Origin: Excoecaria cochinchinensis
Lineage: Eukaryota > Streptophyta > Magnoliopsida > Malpighiales > Euphorbiaceae
NCBI GenBank assembly: GCA_947683425.1
Contig: CANTUQ010000302.1
Location: 1-64,000, forward strand
Length of the DNA: 64,000 nt
Direction: 5' to 3'
A program made the position numbers and the translations under genes. Under the pieces are notes generated by a model, which saw nothing but the letters and a program-made list of their open reading frames with translations, was not told the origin of the DNA and searched no databases. Below, piece after piece: positions 1 through 11,908 of this stretch (the first letter of the stretch is position 1; each line of letters starts with the position of its first letter).

Positions 1-1262
1 CCGTAAAAATTCGTCAGGTCCCGACGAGGCCAATTCTCGATGCGTTGTGACCGGCAAGCTTCCAGTAGCTACTCCGATCAAGTTTTCCCGAATTATTGGA
101 CTCGGATCCAAAATTTCACCACTTTTAACGATTTTTCGATTCTGGTGATTTTCCCTAGGGGTACCCCTAGGGAAATCCGTAAAAATTTGTCAGGTCCCGA
201 CGAGGCCAATTCTCGATGCGTTGTGACTGGAAAGCTTCCAGTAGCTACTCCGATCAAGTTTTCCCGAATTATTGGACTCGGATACAAAATCTCACCACTT
301 TTTACGATTTTTCGATTCTGGTGATTTTCCCTAGGGGTACCCCTAGGGAAATCTTTAAAAATTCGTCAGGTCCCGACGAGGCCAATTCTCGATGCGTTGT
401 GACTGGCAAGCTTCCAGTAGCTACTCCGATCAAGTTTTCCCGAATTATTGGACTCGGATACAAAATCTCACCACTTTTTACGATTTTTCGAATCTGGTGA
501 TTTTCCCTAGGGGTAACCCTAGGGAAATTCGTATAAATTCGTATGGTCCCGACGAGGCTAATTCTCGATGCGTTGTGACCGGCAAGCTTCAAGTAGGTAC
601 TCCGATCAAGTTTTCCCGAATTATTGGACTCGGATCAAAAATTTCACCACTTTTTACGATTTTTCGATTCTGGTGATTTTCCCTAGGGGTAACCCTAGGG
701 AAATCCGTAAAAATTCGAATGGTCCCGACGAGGCCAATTCTCGATGCGTTGTGACCGGCAAGCTTCCAGTAGCTACTCCGATCAAGTTTTCCCGAATTAT
801 TGGACTCGGATCCAAAATTTTACCACTTTTTACGATTTTTCGATTCTCCCTAGGGGTACACCTAGGGAAATCCGTAAAAATTCGTAAGGTCCCGACGAGG
901 CCAATTCTTGATGCGTTGTGACCGGAAAGCTTCCAGTAGCTACGCCGATCAAGTTTTCCTGAATTATTGGACTCGGATAAAAAATTTCACCACTTTTTAC
1001 GATTTTTCGATTCTGGTGATTTTCCCTAGGGGTACCCCTAGGGAAATCCGTAAAAATTCGTCAGGTCCCGACGAGGCCATTTCTCGATGCGTTGTGACTG
1101 GCAAGCTTCCAGTAGCCACTCCGATCAAGTTTTCCCGAATTATTGGACTCGGATACAAAATCTCACCACTTTTTACGATTTTTCGATTCTGGTGATTTTC
1201 CCTGGGGATAACACTAGGGAAATCCGTAAAAATTCGTATGGTCCCGACGAGGCCAATTCTCG
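1..1262 (+). repeat. Leading segment of the left HOR domain
   Basis: About seven units with private markers: TTTTAACG at ~116-122, CGAATCTGG at ~489-497, CGTATAAATTCG at ~530-541, and a T-containing CTGAATTATT at ~959-968. The same markers recur in the same order at 18513-19774 (offset 18512), and some recur near 28.9-29.7 kb (offset 28481). This segment is therefore the left part of a long duplicated block and not a local repeat. Confidence 0.85.
744..910 (+). repeat. Example short unit (167 bp), 9-bp deletion class
   Basis: The next unit starts at 911, a spacing of 167. The sequence reads GATTCT directly followed by CCCTAGG, so GGTGATTTT (unit positions 105-113) is missing. The same exact deletion is seen in units beginning at 1967, 2486, 3709, 4228, 5451, 5970, 55317, 60033 and many others, so it arose once and spread. 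Losing TTT on the left flank trims the adjacent 26-bp palindrome to 22 bp. In the left half short units sit at fixed places in each HOR and serve as phase markers. Confidence 0.93.
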
Positions 1263-3004
1263 ATGCGTTGTGACCGGCAAGCTTCCAGTAGCTACTCCGA
1301 TCAAGTTTTCCCGAATTATTGGACTCGGATCCAAAATTTCACCACTTTTTACGATTTTTCGATTCTGGTGATTTTTCCTAGGGGTAACCCTAGGGAAATC
1401 CGTAAAAATTCGTATGGTCCCGACGAGGCCAATTCTCGATGCGTTGTGACCGGCAAGCTTCCAGTAGCTACTCCGATCAAGTTTTCCCGAATTATTGGAC
1501 TCGGATCCAAAATTTCACCACTTTTTACGATTTTTCGATTCTCGTGATTTTCCCTAGGGGTACCCCTAGGGAAATCCGTAAAAATTCGTCAGGTCCCGAC
1601 GAGGCCAATTCTCGATGCGTTGTGACTGGAAAGCTTCCAGTAGCTACTCCGATCAAGTTTTCCCGAATTATTGGACTCGGATACAAAATCTCACCACTTT
1701 TTACGATTTTTCGATTCTGGTGATTTTCCCTAGGGATAACCCTAGGGAAATCCGTAAAAATTCGTATGGTCCCGACGAGGCCAATTCTCGATGCGTTGTG
1801 ACCGCCAAGCTTCCAGTAGCTACTCCGATCAAGTTTTCCCGAATTATTGGACTCGGATCCAAAATTTCACCACTTTTTACCATTTTTCGATTCTGGTGAT
1901 TTTCCCTAGGGGTAACCCTAGGGAAATCCGTAAAAATTCGTATGGTCCCGACGAGGCCAATTCTCGATGCGTTGTAACCGGCAAGCTTCCAGTAGCTACT
2001 CCGATCAAGTTTTCCCGAATTATTGGACTCGGATCCAAAATTTCACCACTTTTTACGATTTTTCGATTCTCCCTAGGGGTACCCCTATGGAAATCCGTAA
2101 AAATTCGTAAGGTCCCGACGAGGCCAATTCTTGATGCGTTGTGACCGGAAAGCTTCCAGTAGCTACGCCGATCAAGTTTTCCCGAATTATTGGACTCGGA
2201 TACAAAATCTCACCACTTTTTACGATTTTTCGATTCTGGTGATTTTCCCTAGGGGTAACCCTAGGGAAATTCGTAAAAATTCGTATGGTCCCGACGAGGC
2301 TAATTCTCGATGCGTTGTGACCGGCAAGCTTCCAGTAGGTACTCCGATCAAGTTTTCCCGAATTATTGGACTCGGATCCAAAATTTCACCACTTTTTACG
2401 ATTTTTCGATTCTGGTGATTTTCCCTAGGGGTAACCCTAGGGAAATCCGTAAAAATTCGAATGGTCCCGACGAGGCCAATTCTCGATGCGTTGTGACCGG
2501 AAAGCTTCCAGTAGCTACTCCGATCAAGTTTTCCCGAATTATTGGACTCGGATCCAAAATTTCACCACTTTTTACGATTGTTCGATTCTCCCTAGGGGTA
2601 CCCCTAGGGAAATCCGTAAAAATTCGTAAGGTCCCGACGAGGCCAATTCTTGATGCGTTGTGACCGGAAAGCTTCCAGTAGCTACGCCGATCAAGTTTTC
2701 CCGAATTATTGGACTCGGATAAAAAATTTCACCACTTTTGACGATTTTTCGATTCTGGTGATTTTCCCTAGGGGTACCCCTAGGGAAATCTGTAAAAATT
2801 CGTCAGGTCCCGACGAGGCCAATTCTCGATGCGTTGTGACTGGCAAGCTTCCAGTAGCTACTCCGATCAAGTTTTCACGAATTATTGGACTCGGATACAA
2901 AATCTCACCACTTTTTACGATTTTTCGATTCTGGTGATTTTCCCTAGGGGTAACCCTAGGGAAATCCGTAAAAATTCGAATGGTCCCGACGAGGCCAATT
3001 CTCG
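1263..3004 (+). repeat. 10-unit HOR, 1742 bp, copy 1
   Basis: Ten units (eight of 176, two of 167) starting at 1263, 1439, 1615, 1791, 1967, 2134, 2310, 2486, 2653 and 2829. The block matches 3005-4746 base for base by eye except for a few substitutions, such as GACCGG versus GACTGG at the start and CTATGG at ~2087 versus CTAGGG at ~3829. Markers include ACCGCCAAGC (1801), TTTTTACCATTTTTC (1873-1887), GTTGTAACCGG (1971-1981) and GATTGTTCG (2576-2584). Confidence 0.9.
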
Positions 3005-4746
3005 ATGCGTTGTGACTGGCAAGCTTCCAGTAGCTACTCCGATCAAGTTTTCCCGAATTATTGGACTCGGATCCAAAATTTCACCACTTTTTACGATTTT
3101 TCGATTCTGGTGATTTTCCCTAGGGGTAACCCTAGGGAAATCCGTAAAAATTCGTATGGTCCCGACGAGGCCAATTCTCGATGCGTTGTGACCGGCAAGC
3201 TTCCAGTAGCTACTCCGATCAAGTTTTCCCGAATTATTGGACTCGGATCCAAAATTTCACCACTTTTTACGATTTTTCGATTCTCGTGATTTTCCCTAGG
3301 GGTACCCCTAGGGAAATCCGTAAAAATTCGTCAGGTCCCGACGAGGCCAATTCTCGATGCGTTGTGACTGGAAAGCTTCCAGTAGCTACTCCGATCAAGT
3401 TTTCCCGAATTATTGGACTCGGATACAAAATCTCACCACTTTTTACGATTTTTCGATTCTGGTGATTTTCCCTAGGGATAACCCTAGGGAAATCCGTAAA
3501 AATTCGTATGGTCCCGACGAGGCCAATTCTCGATGCGTTGTGACCGCCAAGCTTCCAGTAGCTACTCCGATCAAGTTTTCCCGAATTATTGGACTCGGAT
3601 CCAAAATTTCACCACTTTTTACCATTTTTCGATTCTGGTGATTTTCCCTAGGGGTAACCCTAGGGAAATCCGTAAAAATTCGTATGGTCCCGACGAGGCC
3701 AATTCTCGATGCGTTGTAACCGGCAAGCTTCCAGTAGCTACTCCGATCAAGTTTTCCCGAATTATTGGACTCGGATCCAAAATTTCACCACTTTTTACGA
3801 TTTTTCGATTCTCCCTAGGGGTACCCCTAGGGAAATCCGTAAAAATTCGTAAGGTCCCGACGAGGCCAATTCTTGATGCGTTGTGACCGGAAAGCTTCCA
3901 GTAGCTACGCCGATCAAGTTTTCCCGAATTATTGGACTCGGATACAAAATCTCACCACTTTTTACGATTTTTCGATTCTGGTGATTTTCCCTAGGGGTAA
4001 CCCTAGGGAAATTCGTAAAAATTCGTATGGTCCCGACGAGGCTAATTCTCGATGCGTTGTGACCGGCAAGCTTCCAGTAGGTACTCCGATCAAGTTTTCC
4101 CGAATTATTGGACTCGGATCCAAAATTTCACCACTTTTTACGATTTTTCGATTCTGGTGATTTTCCCTAGGGGTAACCCTAGGGAAATCCGTAAAAATTC
4201 GAATGGTCCCGACGAGGCCAATTCTCGATGCGTTGTGACCGGAAAGCTTCCAGTAGCTACTCCGATCAAGTTTTCCCGAATTATTGGACTCGGATCCAAA
4301 ATTTCACCACTTTTTACGATTGTTCGATTCTCCCTAGGGGTACCCCTAGGGAAATCCGTAAAAATTCGTAAGGTCCCGACGAGGCCAATTCTTGATGCGT
4401 TGTGACCGGAAAGCTTCCAGTAGCTACGCCGATCAAGTTTTCCCGAATTATTGGACTCGGATAAAAAATTTCACCACTTTTGACGATTTTTCGATTCTGG
4501 TGATTTTCCCTAGGGGTACCCCTAGGGAAATCTGTAAAAATTCGTCAGGTCCCGACGAGGCCAATTCTCGATGCGTTGTGACTGGCAAGCTTCCAGTAGC
4601 TACTCCGATCAAGTTTTCACGAATTATTGGACTCGGATACAAAATCTCACCACTTTTTACGATTTTTCGATTCTGGTGATTTTCCCTAGGGGTAACCCTA
4701 GGGAAATCCGTAAAAATTCGAATGGTCCCGACGAGGCCAATTCTCG
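3005..4746 (+). repeat. 10-unit HOR, 1742 bp, copy 2
   Basis: This has the same ten unit types in the same order and spacing as copy 1 (offset 1742). The near identity over 1.7 kb, compared with many differences between neighbouring units, is the definition of a higher-order repeat and points to recent unequal exchange or replication slippage. Confidence 0.9.
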
Positions 4747-6488
4747 ATGCGTTGTGACCGGCAAGCTTCCAGTAGCTACTCCGATTAAGTTTTCCCGAAT
4801 TATTGGACTCGGATCCAAAATTGCACCACTTTTTACGATTTTTCGATTCTCGTGATTTTCCCTAGGGATACCCCTAGGGAAATCCGTAAAAATTCGTCAG
4901 GTCCCGATGAGGCCAATTCTCGATGCGTTGTGACTGGAAAGCTTCCAGTAGCTACTCCGATCAAGTTTTCCCGAATTATTGGACTCGGATACAAAATCTC
5001 ACCACTTTTTACGATTTTTCGATTCTGGTGATTTTCCCTAGGGGTACCCCTAGGGAAATCCTTAAAAATTCGTCAGGTCCCGACGAGGCCAATTCTCGAT
5101 GCGTTGTGACTGGCAAGCTTCCAGTAGCTACTCCGATCAAGTTTTCCCGAATTATTGGACTCGGATTCAAAATCTCACCACTTTTTACGATTTTTCGATT
5201 CTGGTAATTTTCCCTAGGGGTAACCCTAGGGAAATTCGTAAAAATTCGTATGGTCCCGACGAGGCTAATTCTCGATGCGTTGTGACCGGCAAGCTTCCAG
5301 TAGGTACTCCGATCAAGTTTTCCCGAATTATTGGACTCGGATCCAAAATTTCACCACTTTTTACGATTTTTCGATTCTGGTGATTTTCCCTAGGGGTAAC
5401 CCTAGGGAAATCCGTAAAAATTCGAATGGTCCCGACGAGGCCAATTCTCGATGCGTTGTGACCGGAAAGCTTCCAGTAGCTACTCCGATCAAGTTTTCCC
5501 GAATTATTGGACTCGGATCCAAAATTTCACCACTTTTTACGATTTTTCGATTCTCCCTAGGGGTACCCCTAGGGAAATCCGTAAAAATTCGTAAGGTCCC
5601 GACGAGGCCAATTCTTGATGCGTTGTGACCGGAAAGCTTCCAGTAGCTACGCCGATCAAGTTTTCCCGAATTATTGGACTCGGATACAAAATCTCACCAC
5701 TTTTTACGATTTTTCGATTCTGGTGATTTTCCCTAGGGGTAACCCTAGGGAAATTCGTAAAAATTCGTATGGTCCCGACGAGGCTAATTCTCGATGCGTT
5801 GTGACCGGCAAGCTTCCAGTAGGTACTCCGATCAAGTTTTCCCGAATTATTGGACTCGGATCCAAAATTTCACCACTTTTTACGATTTTTCGATTCTGGT
5901 GATTTTCCCTAGGGGTAACCCTAGGGAAATCCGTAAAAATTCGAATGGTCCCGACGAGGCCAATTCTCGATGCGTTGTGACCGGAAAGCTTCCAGTAGCT
6001 ACTCCGATCAAGTTTTCCCGAATTATTGGACTCGGATCCAAAATTTCACCACTTTTTACGATTGTTCGATTCTCCCTAGGGGTACCCCTAGGGAAATCCG
6101 TAAAAATTCGTAAGGTCCCGACGAGGCCAATTCTTGATGCGTTGTGACCAGAAAGCTTCCAGTAGCTACGCCGATCAAGTTTTCCCGAATTATTGGACTC
6201 GGATAAAAAATTTCACCACTTTTGACGATTTTTCGATTCTGGTGATTTTCCCTAGGGGTACCCCTAGGGAAATCTGTAAAAATTCGTCAGGTCCCGACGA
6301 GGCCAATTCTCGATGCGTTGTAACTGGCAAGCTTCCAGTAGCTACTCCGATCAAGTTTTCACGAATTATTGGACTCGGATACAAAATCTCACCACTTTTT
6401 ACGATTTTTCGATTCTGGTGATTTTCCCTGGGGATAACACTAGGGAAATCCGTAAAAATTCGTATGGTCCCGACGAGGCCAATTCTCG
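4747..6488 (+). repeat. 10-unit HOR, third period, mosaic
   Basis: Spacing still fits 1742 bp, and the second half (5618-6312) matches 3876-4570 and 2134-2828. The first four units (4747, 4923, 5099, 5275) are different types, marked by CCGATTAAG, AAATTGCACC, GGGATACCCC and ATCCTTAAAAATTC, which match 9463-10166 instead. The block is therefore a splice of two HOR families. A 519-bp three-unit step repeats inside it (5275-5793 and 5794-6312). Confidence 0.82.
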
Positions 6489-9462
6489 ATGCGTTGTGAC
6501 CGACAAGCTTCCAGTAGCTACTCCGATCAAGTTTTCCCGAATTATTGGACTCGGATCCAAAATTTCACCACTTTTTACGATTTTTCGATTCTGGTGATTT
6601 TCCCTAGGGGTAACCCTAGGGAAATCCGTAAAAATTCGTATGGTCCCGACGAGGCCAATTCTCGATGTGTTGTGACCGGCAAGCTTTCAGTAGCTACTCC
6701 GATCAAGTTTTCCCGAATTATTGGACTCGGATCCAAAATTTCACCACTTTTTACGATTTTTCGATTCTCGTGATTTTCCCTAGGGGTACCCCTAGGGAAA
6801 TCCGTAAAAATTCGTCAGGTCCCGACGAGGCCAATTCTCGATGCGTTGTGACTGGAAAGCTTCCAGTAGCTACTCCGATCAAGTTTTCCCGAATTATTGG
6901 ACTCGGATACAAAATCTCACCACTTTTTAAGATTTTTCGATTCTGGTGATTTTCCCTAGGGGTAACCCTAGGGAAATTCGTAAAAATTCGTATGGTCCCG
7001 ACGAGGCTAATTCTCGATGCGTTGTGACCGGCAAGCTTCCAGTAGGTACTCCGATCAAGTTTTCCCGAATTATTGGACTCGGATCCAAAATTTCACCACT
7101 TTTTACGATTTTTCGATTCTGGTGATTTTCCCTAGGGGTAACCCTAGGGAAATCCGTAAAAATTCGAATGGTCCCGACGAGGCCAATTCTCGATGCGTTG
7201 TGACCGGAAAGCTTCCAGTAGCTACTCCGATCAAGTTTTCCCGAATTATTGGACTCGGATCCAAAATTTCACCACTTTTTACGATTTTTCGATTCTCCCT
7301 AGGGGTACCCCTAGGGAAATCCGTAAAAATTCGTAAGGTCCCGACGAGGCCAATTCTTGATGCGTTGTGACCGGAAAGCTTCCAGTAGCTACGCCGATCA
7401 AGTTTTCCCGAATTATTGGACTCGGATAAAAAATTTCACCACTTTTGACGATTTTTCGATTCTGGTGATTTTCCCTAGGGGTACCCCTAGGGAAATCTGT
7501 AAAAATTCGTCAGGTCCCGACGAGGCCAATTCTCGATGCGTTGTGACTGGCAAGCTTCCAGTAGCTACTCCGATCAAGTTTTCACGAATTATTGGACTCG
7601 GATACAAAATCTCACCACTTTTTACGATTTTTCGATTCTGGTGATTTTCCCTGGGGATAACACTAGGGAAATCCGTAAAAATTCGTATGGTCCCGACGAG
7701 GCCGATTCTCGATGCGTTGTGACCGGAAAGCTTCCAGTAGCTACTCCGATCAAGTTTTCCCGAATTATTGGACTCGGATCCAAAATTTCACCACTTTTTA
7801 CGATTTTTCGATTCTGGTGATTTTCCCTAGGGGTAACCCTAGGGAAATTCGTAAAAATTCGTATGGTCCCGACGAGGCTAATTCTCGATGCGTTGTGACC
7901 GGCAAGCTTCCAGTAGGTACTCCGATCAAGTTTTCCCGAATTATTGGACTCGGATCCAAAATTTCACCACTTTTTACGATTTTTCGATTCTGGTGATTTT
8001 CCCTAGGGGTAACCCTAGGGAAATCCGTAAAAATTCGAATGGTCCCGACGAGGCCAATTCTCGATGCGTTGTGACCGGAAAGCTTCCAGTAGCTACTCCG
8101 ATCAAGTTTTCCCGAATTATTGGACTCGGATCCAAAATTTCACCACTTTTTACGATTTTTCGATTCTCCCTAGGGGTACCCCTAGGGAAATCCGTAAAAA
8201 TTCGTAAGGTCCCGACGAGGCCAATTCTTGATGCGTTGTGACCGGAAAGCTTCCAGTAGCTACGCCGATCAAGTTTTCCCGAATTATTGGACTCGGATAA
8301 AAAATTTCACCACTTTTGACGATTTTTCGATTCTGGTGATTTTCCCTAGGGGTACCCCTAGGGAAATCTGTAAAAATTCGTCAGGTCCCGACGAGGCCAA
8401 TTCTCGATGCGTTGTGACTGGCAAGCTTCCAGTAGCTACTCCGATCAAGTTTTCACGAATTATTGGACTCGGATACAAAATCTCACCACTTTTTACGATT
8501 TTTCGATTCTGGTGATTTTCCCTGGGGATAACACTAGGGAAATCCGTAAAAATTCGTATGGTCCCGACGAGGCCAATTCTCGATGCGTTGTGACCGGCAA
8601 GCTTCCAGTAGCTACTCCGATCAAGTTTTCCCGAATTATTGGACTCGGATCCAAAATTTTACCACTTTTTACGATTTTTCGATTCTGGTGATTTTCCCTA
8701 GGGGTAACCCTAGGGAAATCCGTAAAAATTCGTATGGTCCCGACGAGGCCAATTCTCGATGCGTTGTGACCGGCAAGCTTCCAGTAGCTACTCCGATCAA
8801 GTTTTCCCGAATTATTGGACTCGGATCTAAAATTTCACCACTTTTTACGATTTTTCGATTCTCGTGATTTTCCCTAGGGGTACCCCTAGGGAAATCCGTA
8901 AAAATTCGTCAGGTCCCGACGAGGCCAATTCTCGATGCATTGTGACTGGAAAGCTTCCAGTAGCTACTCCGATCAAGTTTTCCCGAATTATTGGACTCGG
9001 ATACAAAATCTCACCACTTTTTACGATTTTTCGATTCTGGTGATTTTCCCTAGGGATAACCCTAGGGAAATCCGTAAAAATTCGTATGGTCCCGACGAGG
9101 CCAATTCTCGATGCGTTGTGACCGCCAAGCTTCCAGTAGCTACTCCGATCAAGTTTTCCCGAATTATTGGACTCGGATCCAAAATTTCACCACTTTTTAC
9201 CATTTTTCGATTCTGGTGATTTTCCCTAGGGGTAACCCTAGGGAAATCCGTAAAAATTCGTATGGTCCCGACGAGGCCAATTCTCGATGCGTTGTAACCG
9301 GTAAGCTTCCAGTAGCTACTCCGATCAAGTTTTCCCGAATTATTGGACTCGGATCCAAAATTTCACCACTTTTTACGATTTTTCGATTCTGGTGATTTTC
9401 CCTAGGGGTAACCCTAGGGAAATCCGTAAAAATTCGAATGGTCCCGACGAGGCCAATTCTCG
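6489..9462 (+). repeat. 17-unit HOR, 2974 bp, first period
   Basis: Units from 7017 to 8582 recur at 9991-11556 with offset 2974 (fifteen 176-bp and two 167-bp units per period). It contains a tandem five-unit repeat of 871 bp (7017-7887 and 7888-8758), the two copies differing at only a few sites, for example GGAAAGC at 7722 versus GGCAAGC at 8593. 1742 is exactly twice 871, so the 10-unit and 5-unit periods are probably related by doubling. Confidence 0.82.
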
Positions 9463-11908
9463 ATGCGTTGTGACCGGCAAGCTTCCAGTAGCTACTCCGA
9501 TTAAGTTTTCCCGAATTATTGGACTCGGATCCAAAATTGCACCACTTTTTACGATTTTTTGATTCTCGTGATTTTCCCTAGGGATACCCCTAGGGAAATC
9601 CGTAAAAATTCGTCAGGTCCCGACGAGGCCAATTCTCGATGCGTTGTGACTGGAAAGCTTCCAGTAGCTACTCCGATCAAGTTTTCCCGAATTATTGGAC
9701 TCGGATACAAAATCTCACCACTTTTTACGATTTTTCGATTCTGGTGATTTTCCCTAGGGGTACCCCTAGGGAAATCCTTAAAAATTCGTCAGGTCCCGAC
9801 GAGGCCAATTCTCGATGCGTTGTGACTGGCAAGCTTCCAGTAGCTACTCCGATCAAGTTTTCCCGAATTATTGGACTCGGATACAAAATCTCACCACTTT
9901 TTACGATTTTTCGATTCTGGTGATTTTCCCTAGGGGTAACCCTAGGGAAATTCGTAAAATTTCGTATGGTCCCGACGAGGCTAATTCTCGATGCGTTGTG
10001 ACCGGCAAGCTTCCAGTAGGTACTCCGATCAAGTTTTCCCGAATTATTGGACTCGGATCAAAAATTTCACCACTTTTTACTATTTTTCGATTCTGGTGAT
10101 TTTCCCTAGGGGTAACCCTAGGGAAATCCGTAAAAATTCGAATGGTCCCGACGAGGCCAATTCTCGATGCGTTGTGACCGGAAAGCTTCCAGTAGCTACT
10201 CCGATCAAGTTTTCCCGAATTATTGGACTCGGATCCAAAATTTCACCACTTTTTACGATTTTTCGATTCTCCCTAGGGGTACCCCTAGGGAAATCCGTAA
10301 AAATTCGTAAGGTCCCGACGAGGCCAATTCTTGATGCGTTGTGACCGGAAAGCTTCCAGTAGCTACGCCGATCAAGTTTTCCCGAATTATTGGACTCGGA
10401 TAAAAAATTTCACCACTTTTGACGATTTTTCGATTCTGGTGATTTTCCCTAGGGGTACCCCTAGGGAAATCTGTAAAAATTCGTCAGGTCCCGACGAGGC
10501 CAATTCTCGATGCGTTGTGACTGGCAAGCTTCCAGTAGCTACTCCGATCAAGTTTTCACGAATTATTGGACTCGGATACAAAATCTCACCACTTTTTACG
10601 ATTTTTCGATTCTGGTGATTTTCCCTGGGGATAACACTAGGGAAATCCGTAAAAATTCGTATGGTCCCGACGAGGCCGATTCTCGATGCGTTGTGACCGG
10701 AAAGCTTCCAGTAGCTACTCCGATCAAGTTTTCCCGAATTATTGGACTCGGATCCAAAATTTCACCACTTTTTACGATTTTTCGATTCTGGTGATTTTCC
10801 CTAGGGGTAACCCTAGGGAAATTCGTAAAAATTCGTATGGTCCCGACGAGGCTAATTCTCGATGTGTTGTGACCGGCAAGCTTCCAGTAGGTACTCCGAT
10901 CAAGTTTTCCCGAATTATTGGACTCGGATCCAAAATTTCACCACTTTTTACGATTTTTCGATTCTGGTGATTTTCCCTAGGGGTAACCCTAGGGAAATCC
11001 GTAAAAATTCGAATGGTCCCGACGAGGCCAATTCTCGATGCGTTGTGACCGGAAAGCTTCCAGTAGCTACTCCGATCAAGTTTTCCCGAATTATTGGACT
11101 CGGATCCAAAATTTCACCACTTTTTACGATTTTTCGATTCTCCCTAGGGGTACCCCTAGGGAAATCCGTAAAAATTCGTAAGGTCCCGACGAGGCCAATT
11201 CTTGATGCGTTGTGACCGGAAAGCTTCCAGTAGCTACGCCGATCAAGTTTTCCCGAATTATTGGACTCGGATAAAAAATTTCACCACTTTTGACGATATT
11301 TCGATTCTGGTGATTTTCCCTAGGGGTACCCCTAGGGAAATCTGTAAAAATTCGTCAGGTCCCGACGAGGCCAATTCTCGATGCGTTGTGACTGGCAAGC
11401 TTCCAGTAGCTACTCCGATCAAGGTTTCACGAATTATTGGACTCGGATACAAAATCTCACCACTTTTTACGATTTTTCGATTCTGGTGATTTTCCCTGGG
11501 GATAACACTAGGGAAATCCGTAAAAATTCGTATGGTCCCGACGAGGCCAATTCTCGATGCGTTGTGACCGCCAAGCTTCCAGTAGCTACTCCGATCAAGT
11601 TTTCCCGAATTATTGGACTCGGATCCAAAATTTCACCACTTTTTACCATTTTTCGATTCTGGTGATTTTCCCTAGGGGTAACCCTAGGGAAATCCGTAAA
11701 AATTCGTATGGTCCCGACGAGGCCAATTCTCGATGCGTTGTAACCGGCAAGCTTCCAGTAGCTACTCCGATCAAGTTTTCCCGAATTATTGGACTCGGAT
11801 CCAAAATTTCACCACTTTTTACGATTTTTCGATTCTGGTGATTTTCCCTAGGGGTAACCCTAGGGAAATCCGTAAAAATTCGAATGGTCCCGACGAGGCC
11901 AATTCTCG
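9463..11908 (+). repeat. 14-unit HOR, 2446 bp, copy 1 (deletion form of the 17-unit repeat)
   Basis: Fourteen units start with the GATTAAG/AATTGCACC type at 9463. It carries private markers GATTTTTTGATTCTCG (~9553), GATGTGTTG (~10861), GACGATATTTCG (~11292) and CAAGGTTTCACG (~11420). Relative to the 2974-bp form it lacks the three units that start at 8583, 8759 and 8935 in the previous period. The junction lies between 11508 and 11570. Confidence 0.9.

Noticed and set aside
40..324. Recurring open frames of about 94 codons (and 117 codons across short units) starting at ATGCGTTGTGAC in most units
   Set aside because: Both unit lengths leave remainder 2 on division by 3, so each frame runs into the next unit in a shifted frame, and neighbouring frames overlap by about 110 bp or more. 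There is no ribosome-site or promoter context, substitutions show no codon-position bias by eye, and the same DNA is open on the other strand. They are repeat artefacts.
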